Assembly: GCA_911728455.2 (NCBI GenBank)
Contig: OU452239.1
Span: 5,492,384 to 5,556,383 of the forward strand
DNA length: 64,000 nucleotides
Source: Marthasterias glacialis
Taxonomy: Eukaryota > Echinodermata > Asteroidea > Forcipulatida > Asteriidae
Reading direction: 5' to 3'
A program made the position numbers and the translations under genes. Each line of letters begins with the position of its first letter. Positions within the stretch are counted from its first letter, which is position 1. This document shows, one piece after another, positions 35,201-45,253 of this stretch. Under the pieces are notes generated by a model. It ran no database searches and was not told where the DNA came from. It saw only the letters and a program-made list of their open reading frames with translations.

Positions 35201-37701
35201 GTGTTTCGCGCCTTGTCCCTTCATCAATACAAATTTAAGTGCCGAACAGTACAGCTTGATCAGTGCCTTACCGTGGATACATGGCTGACGGTGCTAACTC
35301 TTTGTTGCCCGTGGTTGTGTAAGATAAAACAAATACCTTAGTTGGTACAACCTCATGGCTCTATAGACTACAATGCGTAAGACACAAAATCGTTATAATT
35401 GTTAGGGTTGTATCTTACCAAGTGATATAAACAAATCTTTAAAATAGTTTCAAGGAATTGATAAACAGATATGTTTTCATTTCAGGTATCGGAACAGCAT
35501 TCTGTGGGTTTTCTGCCTTCGCTTTAATGGCTTCATATTTTAAGGAGCAGTACACGGTAGCTAATGCTGTATCAACATTGGGCTTTCCCATCGGTATGAT
35601 AGTGGTCGGTCCTATTACTCAGATCCTGCTAGACACGTATGGCTGGAGAGGAGTTACTCTGTTACTGGGAGGGCTTTCCGTCAATCTTGTAGCATTAGGA
35701 GCATTAGTGACAAGAAATCCTTCATCAGCAAGTTCTAGAAAATATCAAGAGGTTGCAATTAGTGATAAGGATGAGACTATCCCTAAAGAGGATGAAGAGA
35801 AAGTGCCTACGCAATCTGGCTCTACTAGAAATAAACTAAAAACTTCAACTGAAGAAAATGAGAGAAGTCAGGATTGTACGTGCCATCAAGTCTGCCAGAA
35901 ATTTGCTACTGTGATGGATTTTGCAGTGTTGGTAAACGCCAGATTTATTTTACTCACTGTGGCACGGTGCTGTTGTGAGCTTTGCTTTACCTGCTGGGTG
36001 GTGTTCATGGTGTCTCATGGCCAGTTTCAAGGACTGAGTCACGTTCAGTCGTCTTTACTACCTACAGCATTTGGAGCTGGAAATTGTCTTGGCAAGATAG
36101 TGATTCCGCTACTGGAGAAGGTTGGCTTGAAGCTAGTCTCATTATTTTGGGCTTGCTTAGGTAGTTGTCTGTTGGGTATTTTCTTTACTGTAGCTGCTTT
36201 GATGGACTCTTTTGCTGGCCAGATGGTTTCTTCATCTTGCATAGGACTTGGTTTTGGTGTTGCCTTTCAAGCAAATGACGTTATAACCAAGACACTTGCA
36301 GCGGACAACCGTATAATCAATATTCTGGGATGGCAAGTGTTGTTTAGTGGTTTCTCTGGAATCTTAGGTGGATTATTTGGAGGTAAGTCAATTTCGTTTT
36401 ATCTATTGAGGTGCAAGCTACTCAAACAACTATTGTTTAGTTCTGTTTGACATATTTAATAGGGTTTGGGCTTTTTTTCAGTAAGTAAGGATAATGTCAG
36501 TTTTTCAGAGTAAGACATAATGCAGGCAAATTTGTCGATAATAAGGGCATTTATACCAGATTCAAATAAAGTTTCCAAAATTAATGACTGATGATGCAAG
36601 TTTTTGGAGCTCTACACAAAGTGTCAACAAATAAGATGTAGCAAAGTTGATCAAGAAAAATCTCAACAAAGACGCATAGGCCTAGCTAATGACAGTAGGT
36701 CATGAGATCCTCTCTGATGTGGTATTACCGGTACAGGTAGTCAGTGCTATGGTTGCTATTCATCTACTAGTACTATTTGAACAGAAGAACGAACAAACAA
36801 TACAATACTCATGCAGAGACTCCTTCAGCACGAACATAGCAAATTGAAAAATCCTGTAAAGAAGAATCTAGAAGATTGTTGTAATTATTACTTCAAAGGT
36901 AAGGGCAAACATCCAATATACTATCTCCAAACATACTTAGTTTTAGGAAGCAAGAATGGGAGACTTTGGAACGCAAGGTGGCAGCAGAGACATGAACAGA
37001 TACATTACTATTGTTCACATAGTTCTGGGCATGCGCACATTCACCAGAACAATGGTTTGACCTGATTAGTCTGCTGATACCTAGTGGCCTCAAAAGTATC
37101 CCATTGGAAACATGACATTTCTTCATCATCTTTCCCAGTGTCAGACCTACGGATCACAGTGATACAAAAAAGGTCTTTTTGATGGTTTTCTTGGTTTCAT
37201 TAGTAGAAAGATTTGATAGTAATAGTAAATTTAAAACATTCTATTTGATGTTTTTTACTACAATACAACCTTTGACCACTGGTACTTAATCCTGCGTATC
37301 TCAAGTCGCGTTAGTTGCAAAAAAAATGCTGAAAATAATCAAATGAAAACATTGATGTGGTAATTATGTATGTAGTAAGTTTTTCGATGTTCCTTCAAGA
37401 AGTTGGAGTTGCAGTGAGTGATTGTTAAGCCTTAACAATCACGCTTGTGGGTCACATAGTTTCCTCCATGGTTACTGGTACGGTTGGCCATGACTAATCG
37501 TTGGATGTTACCAATAATATTCATATCAAGCGAGGACGTCACTCTTAACCATCACTTTCATGTTCTTGTTTTATTTTAGGTTGGCTGTATGAGTGGACAG
37601 GGAGCTTTCAAGTTACGCTGTTTGCATTTGGTGGTTTGACATTCCTGTCAGTACCACTGTATTTTATCGACTCTTTGTGTTTAAAGAAAAAGAAATCTTA
37701 A
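32277..37701 (+). CDS. SLC16/monocarboxylate transporter-like MFS protein, four exons
   Basis: Exons 32277-32487, 34998-35141, 35486-36382 and 37580-37701 join in frame to 457 codons plus stop. Donors are GTGAGT, GTAAGA and GTAAGT; each acceptor ends in AG; all three introns are phase 1, each splitting a Gly codon. The start ATG has a good context (CAAGATGG). The protein has the MCT pattern: TM1 (MGWVIIGAACITNVILMG), KALGVLL, SYFKEQYTVANAVSTLGFPIG after TM4, and YGWRGV. A charged cytoplasmic loop (residues about 195-258) is followed by six C-terminal membrane segments. Length suits the family (about 450-510). The usual acidic-Gly-Gly-Trp start of TM1 is altered to HPMGW, so substrate is uncertain; proton-linked monocarboxylate or orphan carrier activity at the plasma membrane is inferred. 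Confidence 0.88.
32520..33172 (+). mobile_element. ATAGACCG-family element, copy 4, in transporter intron 1
   Basis: Shares ordered blocks with the other copies (AATCACATTACTGTTTCATAA, CGTTGGAAAAGTGAGCATTT, GTTGAAAAGTGTATGATCGC, TTTCGAGAAAGAAAAGCCTC, CAGGTCACGTGACG). Both termini are degenerate. The minus-strand 140-codon frame at 32660-33082 is a shadow of this repeat. Confidence 0.65.
34318..34702. repeat. Inverted pair of CGTGGCTTCG hairpin units, in transporter intron 1
   Basis: The left unit (34325-34425) and right unit (34635-34705, inverted) share GCCTTCGTGGCTT, AAGTCAGCGCGCACGA and GTGGCGAAGCCACGAGG. Each unit is itself a hairpin (CGTGGCTTCG against CGAAGCCACG). The 210 bp between them is AT-rich. 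This looks like one inverted-repeat element or two nested MITEs. Confidence 0.6.
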
Positions 37702-37964
37702 AGCAACTATTCGGAACTGAATAATTGATATCAAATGCATCCTTGACAGTACAACAATGTGATTTATATTGGTTTGTGATGCTTCCTGTATTGAAACTCA
37801 GTTTTTCACTTGGCAACAGTTTTGTATGGTAAACAAAACATTGTATGCTTTTCCATCTGATTTATATGGAGCCCCAGGAGTGCCATTGCCACTTAAGTGA
37901 GATTATTTATCTCGGAAAGTCGAGTAATACTGAACCTATGTCGTTTTACTGTGATAATGTACCT

Positions 37965-38180
37965 TGCCGAGTATCTCGTGGAGTGTCTCTCGCTGAGTAT
38001 CTCTCCTGTCTCGCCGAGTATCTCGTCGAGTCCCTCATCGTGTCTCTCACCGAGTCCCTCATCGAGTCTCTCACCGAGTCTCTCGCCAAGTATCTCACCA
38101 AGTCTCTCATGGTGTGTCTCTCGCCGAGTATCTCGCCTAGTTTCTCGCAGAGTATCTCACCGAGTATCTTGCCGAGTCGA
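37965..38180 (+). repeat. 12-bp minisatellite (GAGTATCTCGCC) in the transporter 3' region
   Basis: About 18 imperfect copies of a 12-bp unit of the form CCGAGTMTCTCN start about 260 bp after the transporter stop codon. If the AATAAA at 38437-38442 is the polyadenylation signal, the array is inside the 3' UTR. Ser/Leu-rich open frames through it are artefacts. Confidence 0.8.
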
Positions 38181-38436
38181 ATTTACTGAAACTTTTATGT
38201 CTGAACGAAAGAAGTCTGCCTATACCGTGATAACCATTCCACAAAGAGGTGGTAAAGTGCTTTGTTAGTTTCAATAAGTCGTCACAGTGAGATAATTTGT
38301 TATTGACTTAATATTGACTTCTTTGAATAAGTCCTTTTGGCATAGAATGATTATGGCAAGTCGATTCAATGGTCGACTCGACGAGGTAAATTAACACGGA
38401 AAGTCGAATCTTTAGGTTGAATTGCATGATCAATTT

Positions 38437-38442
38437 AATAAA
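38437..38442 (+). terminator. Candidate polyadenylation signal of the transporter gene
   Basis: AATAAA, 736 bp after the stop codon. I saw no closer canonical hexamer, but this is positional evidence only; a variant hexamer upstream could serve instead. Confidence 0.3.
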
Positions 38443-38480
38443 CAAGTCAACTTATTCCATTATTCCATTCCATTATTGGT

Positions 38481-38690
38481 TATAGCGGTCCCCACCTGTG
38501 GAACAAACTTTCTCCAAAAGTCCGTCAGTCTGACTCAATGATAAAATTCAAGAAACTGTTGAAGACTGAACTGTTCAGAGCTCATTAATTAATTGTTTAG
38601 TGTTTATTATTTTATTGTTCAGCGCCTTGATCTAGTGTCTAGGATATGTGCGCTTTATAAGAACTGTGTATTATTATCAAGGTGTATTGT
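38481..38690 (+). pseudogene. 5'-truncated CR1/L2-like LINE 3' end
   Basis: The frame at 38481-38588 reads YSGPHLWNKLSPKVRQS and KFKKLLKTELFRAH then stop, the usual last residues of CR1/L2 ORF2. It is followed by AGCGCCTTGATC and GTGCGCTTTATAAG, then a short ATT tail. Only the last 200 bp of the LINE inserted, as is typical of incomplete reverse transcription. Confidence 0.75.
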
Positions 38691-38906
38691 TGCTGGTTAC
38701 AACACTACTAAAAATGGATTCAGTGTGCACAGATTGCAATCAGATACAAAATATCGACGAATTTGAACGGCTGCATGCAGTGAAACATACCAGAACTAAT
38801 TTTAACATCCATTAAATTTAAATTTGCCTAAGCTGTTTTCTTCTTTACATGCTGCTACCAATCCGCAGACTTTACCGTGTGCGAACATCGTTATCGAAGT
38901 CATGTA

Positions 38907-39207
38907 CAATAGACCGATTGCGCGTCCTACGTCACGTGACCCCTGTTGGGTATAAAATGTAAACACACACGACACCCTCCATAGGAAAGGGTGGTACGGT
39001 ACTCGATGATTGATGCATTTAGTCTATTCGATCGAGGCTTTTCTTGCTCGAAATCTGTGAAACATATCCCAGAGTTTGTACCAGAGACCTTCAAGTGTCT
39101 GAATAAAGACAGTAAGGACAGTTCCACCAAGTCTTGAAAATTGTAAAAGTACCGTATAAATGTGCACGATGTGTACAGCGCACGATGGAACGTTAGGCGT
39201 TTTGAAT
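38907..39207 (-). mobile_element. ATAGACCG-family element, copy 5, truncated
   Basis: Starts CAATAGACCGATTGCGCG and follows the 22311-22620 copy through CCTCCATAGGAAAGGGTGG and CGAAATCTGTGAAA to CGATGGAACGTTAGGC. It is cut off exactly where the foldback at 39208 begins. The minus-strand frames here are repeat shadows. Confidence 0.7.
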
Positions 39208-39335
39208 GCATCTGGAATTAAGAATATAATTTGTGTTTTACCGATGTGTGTTAAGCAATGTATTCTGACCATACAGTGCTTAACAAACATCGGTGTATGG
39301 GTAAAACACAAATAATATTCTTTATCCCTGATGCA
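39208..39335. mobile_element. Short foldback element with TGCATC ends
   Basis: TGCATCTGGAATTAAGAATA at the left and the inverse of GATAAAGAATATT...GATGCA at the right pair over about 50 bp, including ATTTGTGTTTTACC, around a short loop near 39257-39285. A fragment of the same repeat (GTGTATGGGTAAAACACAAA) recurs at 39549-39577, and a diverged one near 42935-42970. Confidence 0.65.
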
Positions 39336-39417
39336 AATTAATATTTCTTAAAATCGTTGCGGTATCTACTACTAAAATATAGGGTTCGAACTGCCTGTAG
39401 CTGCCGTCCCTGGGCAA

Positions 39418-39488
39418 TCTCGGTGGTCTAGTGGTACGACATCTGCTCTGGAACGGCAAAGGTCGTATAGGTGTGAATCCCACCGAGA
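39418..39488 (+). repeat. tRNA-like SINE head
   Basis: The acceptor TCTCGGT/ACCGAGA pairs at all seven positions over 71 nt. TGGTCTAGTGGTA is a good A box (tRNA-Glu/Gly/Asp type). The B box is degenerate (GGTGTGAATCC) and the T arm does not fold canonically, so it is not a working tRNA. The downstream body ends in the GTATGGGTAAAACACAAATA repeat also seen in the adjacent foldback. Confidence 0.55.
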
Positions 39489-39790
39489 AATATGCTTGTT
39501 TTTTTCTCTCTCAAAGACCCGGAAACACTGAGTAAACAACCAATATCGGTGTATGGGTAAAACACAAATAATATGAAAGTGGGGTTTTAAACGTTTTTTA
39601 AGTAAGACTTCCACCATATATCTTATAGCTGAAGTTCTAAGGATTTAAAAAATGTTTAATACGAATTCCATAGCCTCACGCTGAAATAGCGAAAAAAACT
39701 TTTTTTTTCTCACAAACACTCGCAACACAAAATCAGAAAAACGCAAGGTCACGCAAACCATGTGACAAATATGGTGGCCCACAACTGTCA

Positions 39791-40108
39791 CGGCAAAAGC
39801 AAAAGGGCCACGGCAAAAGCAAAAGCGCCACGGCAAAAGCAAAAGGCACGGCAAAAGCAAAAGGGCCACGGCAAAAGCAAAAGCGCCACGGCAAAAGCAA
39901 AAGCGCCACGGCAAAAGCAAAAGCGCCACGGCAAAAGCAAAAGGGCCACGGCAAAAGCAAAAGGGCCACGGCAAAAGCAAAAGGGCCACGGCAAAAGCAA
40001 AAGCGCCACGGCAAAAGCAAAAGGGCCACGGCGAAAGCAAAAGGGCCACGGCGAAAGCAAAAGGGCCACGGCAAAAGCAAAAGGGCCACGGCAAAAGCAA
40101 AAGCGCGA
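39791..40108 (+). repeat. Left 20-bp array (CGGCAAAAGCAAAAGSGCCA), 16 units
   Basis: Sixteen head-to-tail units, all 20 bp except the third, which is 18 bp. Units differ mainly as GGGCCA or GCGCCA, and two have CGGCGAAAGC. A 20-bp period keeps every frame open, giving the long low-complexity frames seen on both strands; none is a gene. Confidence 0.95.
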
Positions 40109-40956
40109 TGTAGATATGTGTTAAAGGTTGAATTTGGTTACGGTGTAGTAAATATTCAACACGGACGGTGTGCAGTTGATCCTTGACCTGCATATTGTTC
40201 ACACATTAGTTCAGGTCCTGACTCTGTTTTCCTGTCTGGGACGTCTCTGTGTGATTAGAGTAATTTTTGCTTTGTTCACTGATTGTTTACAGGCATTTCT
40301 AAACAAGACTTTTTGTCTTCTGAATATGCCTCCATAATTGCCTCTGTCTTATTAATTGTGTCATTACAACCTTATTTATTACTGTTGCTTTCTTTAAATT
40401 TGTTTGTCGTAATGACCTTCTGAAGTGATTGTTTGTTGTGCATTTTGCAATTTGGAAATAAATGTTGAGAAGAATTAAATTGAATTGAATATAGGTCAAG
40501 CTTTGAAAAACTTTGAATGCGTCATTAACGTTCTTTAACGACTGGTTTGATATTTTTCATTTGATTGTTTTGCATGTTATTGTTAAAAGTGTTGCCCAAT
40601 TTTGTTATGAATTACATACTATAGTAAAGTATAAATGTTTTGTGCTTTTTAATATTGTTTGTAAATCATGAGTTACTAAATACACTTGCCCATAAAATAG
40701 ATTCTTGATCATTGTCCATTGTTTATAAACCATAAATCGATGGTCACTGTTTGTAAACCGTTTTAATAAACATCTAAGAACCGTTTTGATTTTTAAACAA
40801 TGGTAATATGGCGCTTTGGTGTCTAATATGGGACCTGAACTTGTGTGACCATTATGCAGGTCAAGGATACTGCACACCGTCCGTCTTAAATATTTACTAC
40901 ATAGTCATATCACATGGTTCACCGTAACCAAATTCGACCTTTAACCCATATCTACA

Positions 40957-41176
40957 TCGCGCTTTTGCTTTTGCCGTGGCCCTTTTGCTTTTGCCGTGGC
41001 CCTTTTGCTTTCGCCGTGGAGCTTTTGCTTTCGCCGTGGCCCTTTTGCTGTTGCCGTGGCGCTTTTGCTTTCGCCGTGGCGCTTTTGCTTTCGCCGTGGC
41101 CCTTTTGGTTTTGCCGTGGCGCTTTTGCTTTTGCCGTGGCGCTTTTGCTGTTGCCGTGGCACTTTTGCTGTTGCCG
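40957..41176 (-). repeat. Right 20-bp array, inverted, 11 units
   Basis: Eleven exact 20-bp units, TGGCSCTTTTGCTTTTGCCG, the reverse complement of the left array. Substitutions are more frequent than on the left (TTTCGCCG, CTGTTGCCG), so the two arrays have changed copy number and sequence independently. Confidence 0.95.
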
Positions 41177-41535
41177 TGACAGTTGTGGGCCACCGTAGAC
41201 AAACGACTCACGATGTCACTGTATCCACAGTTAATTTTGGTTCATTGCTTGTGTACAGAGGTTACCCCAATACGCCCACGAAACTCAAGATTTAAAAACA
41301 AAACGGCGGTGAATGTGACTCTTGAATTTACAAGTCAACACACACATAATCAGGGAGCGATTTACATTGTTTATTACAAGGAATTTGGGGTTTTTGTTAA
41401 TGGTTCAGTGCACGATCGATTGGACGATCGTGTACTGTATTGTACACATACTGTGTACAGTACATCTCATTGTACAATATACGAAACAACACGGTAACGT
41501 ACACCCCCATGCGTATACAAAACCGAGAAGCATGG

Positions 41536-42067
41536 CCGGTGTCAGATGCAATTGTGTCCGCCATGCAATACTGTCCGCTCGGGACACTTTTGCATATGCA
41601 ATCGTGTCCGGGGCTATGCAAAACCGTCCGACGTACATGTACATTGTGCGTCAGCGAGCGTGCATGCATTGAACGTACGTATGCACATGTGCGGCATGAA
41701 TATTCATGTATTATGATTGCAGCTTACTGCAACGGTTTCAGCGCTTTATTTTTTCTTCTGTTTTAAATATTTTGACATATTTATAAACATAACCCGGGGG
41801 TGCCATGGACAAGCAAAATTTCCACGGGCCCGCCGTGCCTGGGGCTTGTTTTCGCCGAATATTTGAACATAGGCTTCGAGGACCGTTTTGCACGGTGGCG
41901 GACACGATTGCATATGCAAATGTGTCTGGGCGGACACAATTGCATTATGCAGCAGCGTCCCGGCGGACACAATTGCATATGCAAAATCGTCCGGCGGACG
42001 GTATTGCATATGCAATAATGTCCGCCGGATAGTATCGCATAGAGGACATAATTGCATGCGACACCGG
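41536..42067. mobile_element. 532-bp MITE, copy 2 (CCGGTGTC ends)
   Basis: Same length and nearly the same sequence as 21547-22078, in the same orientation. Single-base differences are visible (for example TTTTCGCCG against TTTTTGCCG, and CCCGGCGG against CCAGGCGG). Such closeness suggests both inserted fairly recently. Confidence 0.8.
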
Positions 42068-42422
42068 ATCAGACTCCTCAAGTGATGGATGTTGGGAAGA
42101 ATATAGCATTATTTCTGAGGATGTCGCCTTTGCGAGCGACTCTTCTGAGTCGTCCAGCGATTTAGAGGAAGTTGGTGGGGCTGAAGAACACGACGACCGT
42201 AGCGCTAGATTGTTGTTGAACCGAACAGTTCAGTGTATTTCAAACGGACTCCAAATTTTCATGACAACTTATTTGTATTGGTATCAAAACACTCGAGCCC
42301 GCGGCTGTTGTTTGCTTTTTCGTTGGGCCTTGTCAATGTTTTTCGTTGCATTTTGTGAAGTGGGCATTGTGTTCTCTCTTTTCCCGCTCAGTTTCTCATG
42401 TGATGAAATTCCCTCGTTATAA
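42033..42422 (+). CDS. Open frame, acidic Ser-rich then hydrophobic; unknown
   Basis: A 129-codon frame without a start codon opens inside the MITE end and continues to TAA at 42420-42422. Outside the MITE it reads SDSSSDG, SEDVAFASDSSESSSDLEEV, EEHDD, then two hydrophobic Cys/Phe-rich stretches. The composition is not random-looking, and could be an exon or an old transposon gene into which the MITE inserted. I recognise no family. No splice sites were established. Confidence 0.25.
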   Translation, partial: YRIEDIIACDTGSDSSSDGCWEEYSIISEDVAFASDSSESSSDLEEVGGAEEHDDRSARLLLNRTVQCISNGLQIFMTTYLYWYQNTRARGCCLLFRWALSMFFVAFCEVGIVFSLFPLSFSCDEIPSL

Positions 42423-43371
42423 AATAATAGTCAATTGGAAATTCCCAAAGAACCCCCCCCCCCAGTGAAATAGGGACCGTCTTGACATTGCGTTTAAAAT
42501 GTTGTCACTTTAGGCGAAATTCGAGTAAACACCTACATTATTTATACAAAAATACTTCAATTTGGGACGACTACTAACGATGCCGAAAAAAATAAAAACG
42601 TATGCCATATTGCAGCCGGAAAAATAGGTTCTGTTTTAAATAATACTGGGCTAAACTATTTTTAACCACCGGGTCGTAGGCCTACTTTTTAACCACAGGA
42701 CCATGGCTTAGTCATTTTAGTCATTTTGTTAGAACAAATTGTGGTGCTATGCTATGCAATAATTTCCATGTACCTGGTCAGGTCCAGAGTGAATTTCTAA
42801 AGTTGGTTTTTCAATACCTGTATTTTTAATTCAGTGTGTTCATGTCTATTTTTTCTTTTCTACCGTTTCTGTACAACGATGACAAAAATAAATAATTAAA
42901 TAAAGAATGTTAATACAATGTTCTTTCTCAGCACACATCGGTGTAAGGGTAGGCTAAACAAAAAAATAATATTACTGACTTTGTTTTTAAATATGAATCA
43001 GTTATCAGAAAGGACTATATTTTTTCTTAGCCCCATCCGCTTTCTCCCTTTCGCCCTCTCTCTTTCTACATGTATGTATGGTGCAGTCATCGTAATCTTT
43101 CTTCCGAAAACCATATTACGAAAACGACGGGGTCGAAAGAGCAGAAAGAGTTTTAGATTCACATTAGGGAACATGTCAATATTGAGGCAGTCAGATCGGT
43201 TTCTAAAGGGTGTGCTCATAGACACATGACACAGTGCGATCGACTTCCCAGGTCATCGGAACATTAAGTGCATTGGGAGAGCTCACAAATCGATGTGTGA
43301 ATACCTCCATGATTGTACAAACAGCGTACTATACGAATGCCCATTGGCGTCAACAAAAAAATACATTTCAA
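42423..43371. other. Non-coding stretch
   Basis: AT-rich sequence. A fragment near 42935-42975 (ACATCGGTGTAAGGGTA) is related to the foldback of 39208-39335. The 103-codon frame at 42918-43229 has no recognised domain. Confidence 0.4.
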
Positions 43372-43735
43372 ATCCGTTATTACGAATTCAAATCCATTAC
43401 TACGGATTCACAATCCGTTATTACGAATTTTAAATCCGTTACTACGAATTCACAATCCGTTATTATGGATTCACAATCCAATTGTTACGGATTCATAATC
43501 CGTTATTACGAATTTTAAATCCGTTTCTACGGATTCACAATCCGTTATTACGGATTTTCAATCCGTAATTACAGTTTAACGATCCGTTATTACGGATTCA
43601 CAATTCGTTATTACGGATTCACAATCCATTATTAGATCATTCTTTATCCGTCGGATTCACAATCTGTTATTACGGTTTCATAATCCGTTGTTGCAGATTC
43701 ACAATTCGTTATTACGGTTTCACAAGCCGTTGAGT
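43372..43735 (+). repeat. 21-bp minisatellite of palindromic units (ATCCGTTATTACGGAT)
   Basis: About 16 tandem units of 21 bp. Most contain ATCCGT-TATT-ACGGAT, a six-base-pair hairpin, followed by TCACA or TTTAA. One unit is lengthened (around 43632-43668). The period of seven codons leaves reading frames open on the plus strand; these are not genes. Confidence 0.9.
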
Positions 43736-43882
43736 GATGCATGTTTTGTAAAGATTGCCAAATGAAGTGCAAAATGAGACGAATATGTGCAGAAGTCATT
43801 CGTATTTATATTAATAATGAGGTTTCAATTTGATAACTTGCGTCGTTAGTAGTTATTAGCTGTCTAGTTTTATTAAACATGA

Positions 43883-44080
43883 TTACTTCATCATGTAAAT
43901 GATAGTAAATTTTGGCGTTACATAATCAACCTGAAAAGAGGGACAATAACCAGTGGTAGATATTGGATTATGTTCAATATAAATATTTTTTACAAAGAAA
44001 ATAAAGTTGCATGCAAGCACAGATGAAAAGGAGAAATAGAAAATCAAGACAGGAGAAAGTGTAGACAAACTGAGCTTCAT
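43883..44080 (-). CDS. Possible small secreted peptide, unsupported
   Basis: A 65-codon frame begins with a signal-peptide-like start (MKLSLSTLSPVLIFYFSFSS, then VLACN). The rest has no recognised motif. A TTTCAG acceptor-like site lies inside it at about 43934-43939. It may equally be chance; no promoter or homologue is known to me. Confidence 0.15.
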   Translation of the reverse strand: MKLSLSTLSPVLIFYFSFSSVLACNFIFFVKNIYIEHNPISTTGYCPSFQVDYVTPKFTIIYMMK

Positions 44081-44128
44081 TAAAAATAATTTATTACAGA
44101 TTATTTCCTTTCATCGGATCATAACTGG

Positions 44129-44405
44129 CTAATTCAAGCCCAAAAAGACATAGTTTTCAAAAGACGGCTCGGAACGGAAGGTAATATTAAAGTCAAACGA
44201 CGTGTTTTTAAGAGTAAGGCCATTACAGGGACTCTGTTTCTTTTTTGTTGGGTCAATGAAACCCTGTGGATCATCCGGTCTTACAACACCTATTACTCTG
44301 GGCTGTAATAGTGTAACATTTGAGAAAAAGCAATTATATATTTGGGGTGTAAATGTCACAGAGTGGACACTTGCGCCACTCCACTCAGACTAATGCTGAC
44401 AGGCA
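44129..44405 (-). CDS. Possible exon or gene relic, unknown protein
   Basis: The frame 44359-44129 reads FTPQIYNCFFSNVTLLQPRV, IGVVRPDDPQGFIDP and LKNTSFDFNITF. Its mixed composition, with several N-x-S/T sites, suggests an extracellular protein. Directly upstream, another frame reads ELPVSISLSGVAQVSTL and would join only through a frameshift. An acceptor (TTACAG) lies just before PRVIGVV. I recognise no family; a decayed exon is as likely as a real one. Confidence 0.25.
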
Positions 44406-44923
44406 ACTCAATATAAGAAAAGGAAACCAATGGAAACAGTTTGAGATTAACAAAAAAAAATTAATATGAATAACTAAAAGTATTTAATAAATATAACCCA
44501 ATGTGCCTAGACCCCTTAGTCTCGGGGACCAGTTTAGTACAATGAAAAAGTATCATAAATAGCTTGCTTTAATACAATATCAAAATACATGGAAGACTCC
44601 GTCGTCCCAGCATTCCAAAGTAAAGAAACACGTCAAGGAAAAAGGTAGACCCCGTAACCCCATTACCATCGGCAGACGTCCCACGAGTCGTCACGACCAC
44701 GCCCAAAGAGGTGGCATTATACGGAAACCCCTGTGAAGATATATTTCACATACTTAGAATCTCATTCTCACAGAATGAACAGCAAAAGCGTTATACATGT
44801 ACAAATAACAAGCCTTCTAAATGTCTAATTTAAAGGCATTTTACATCAGCAAAAATACTCCGAGATATTACACATGAAGGGTACAGGTGAATTCAATATG
44901 CACAAATGATTTAAATTCAGTTA

Positions 44924-45253
44924 TTATAACGTAAACTTACAAGGCCTTTGGCTTCGACGAAGCCAAACTTCAGGTCTGGAATTCCCGGGAGGATTTACGC
45001 TGCTACGGTGGCTTTTCGGCATGGGACTCAACACCACGGACCCTAGACCCAGTAATTCTGGAGTCGCCGACTCTTGAAGTACGGCGGCTATAATTGCGGC
45101 AGCCTCAGCGCTGACACCTGTCCGTTGGTTACACCCACCCGGCGAGATGCATCCTCCAGCACCCGCAACGGAAAAACTTCCCGAGGAGAAACACTCCTTG
45201 GTTTTTATATGCCCCTCACAACCAACACAATAATTAGACACATCCTTAACCAA
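44924..45253 (-). CDS. 109-codon open frame, unknown
   Basis: GC-richer than its surroundings, with CVGCEGHIKTKEC, a Gly-rich stretch, AEAAAIIAAVLQESATPELL and a basic C-terminus. Close to the end is a strong donor-like site (CTT|GTAAGT near 44943), so it could be a first exon. No partner exon was found and no family is recognised. Confidence 0.2.
   Translation of the reverse strand: MVKDVSNYCVGCEGHIKTKECFSSGSFSVAGAGGCISPGGCNQRTGVSAEAAAIIAAVLQESATPELLGLGSVVLSPMPKSHRSSVNPPGNSRPEVWLRRSQRPCKFTL

Larger units (their letters stand above)
39770..41197. mobile_element. Foldback transposon with inverted arrays of a 20-bp repeat
   Basis: The left end TATGGTGGCCCACAACTGTC and the inverse of the right end TACGGTGGCCCACAACTGTC match at 19 of 20 bases. 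GACAAA is duplicated directly outside (39764-39769 and 41198-41203). Each arm is about 340-430 bp: the short terminus, a 20-bp array, then 80-90 bp of further inverted sequence (GGTTACGGTG, ACACGGACGGTGTGC, TGACCTGCAT against their inverses at 40859-40950). The 660-bp centre (about 40193-40858) has no recognisable gene, so it is non-autonomous. The superfamily is unknown to me. Confidence 0.85.

Noticed and set aside
35982..36164. 60-codon plus-strand frame within the transporter
   Set aside because: An out-of-frame shadow of transporter exon 3.
39645..40202. Long open frames (up to 185 codons) on both strands of the 20-bp arrays
   Set aside because: A 20-bp period without stops opens all frames; the translations are pure low-complexity repeats (LLLPWPFCFCRG type) and the same occurs in the inverted array.
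39791..41176. CRISPR-like array
   Set aside because: Units are directly abutting with no unique spacers, and the surrounding DNA is animal-type with a transposon boundary and target duplication.
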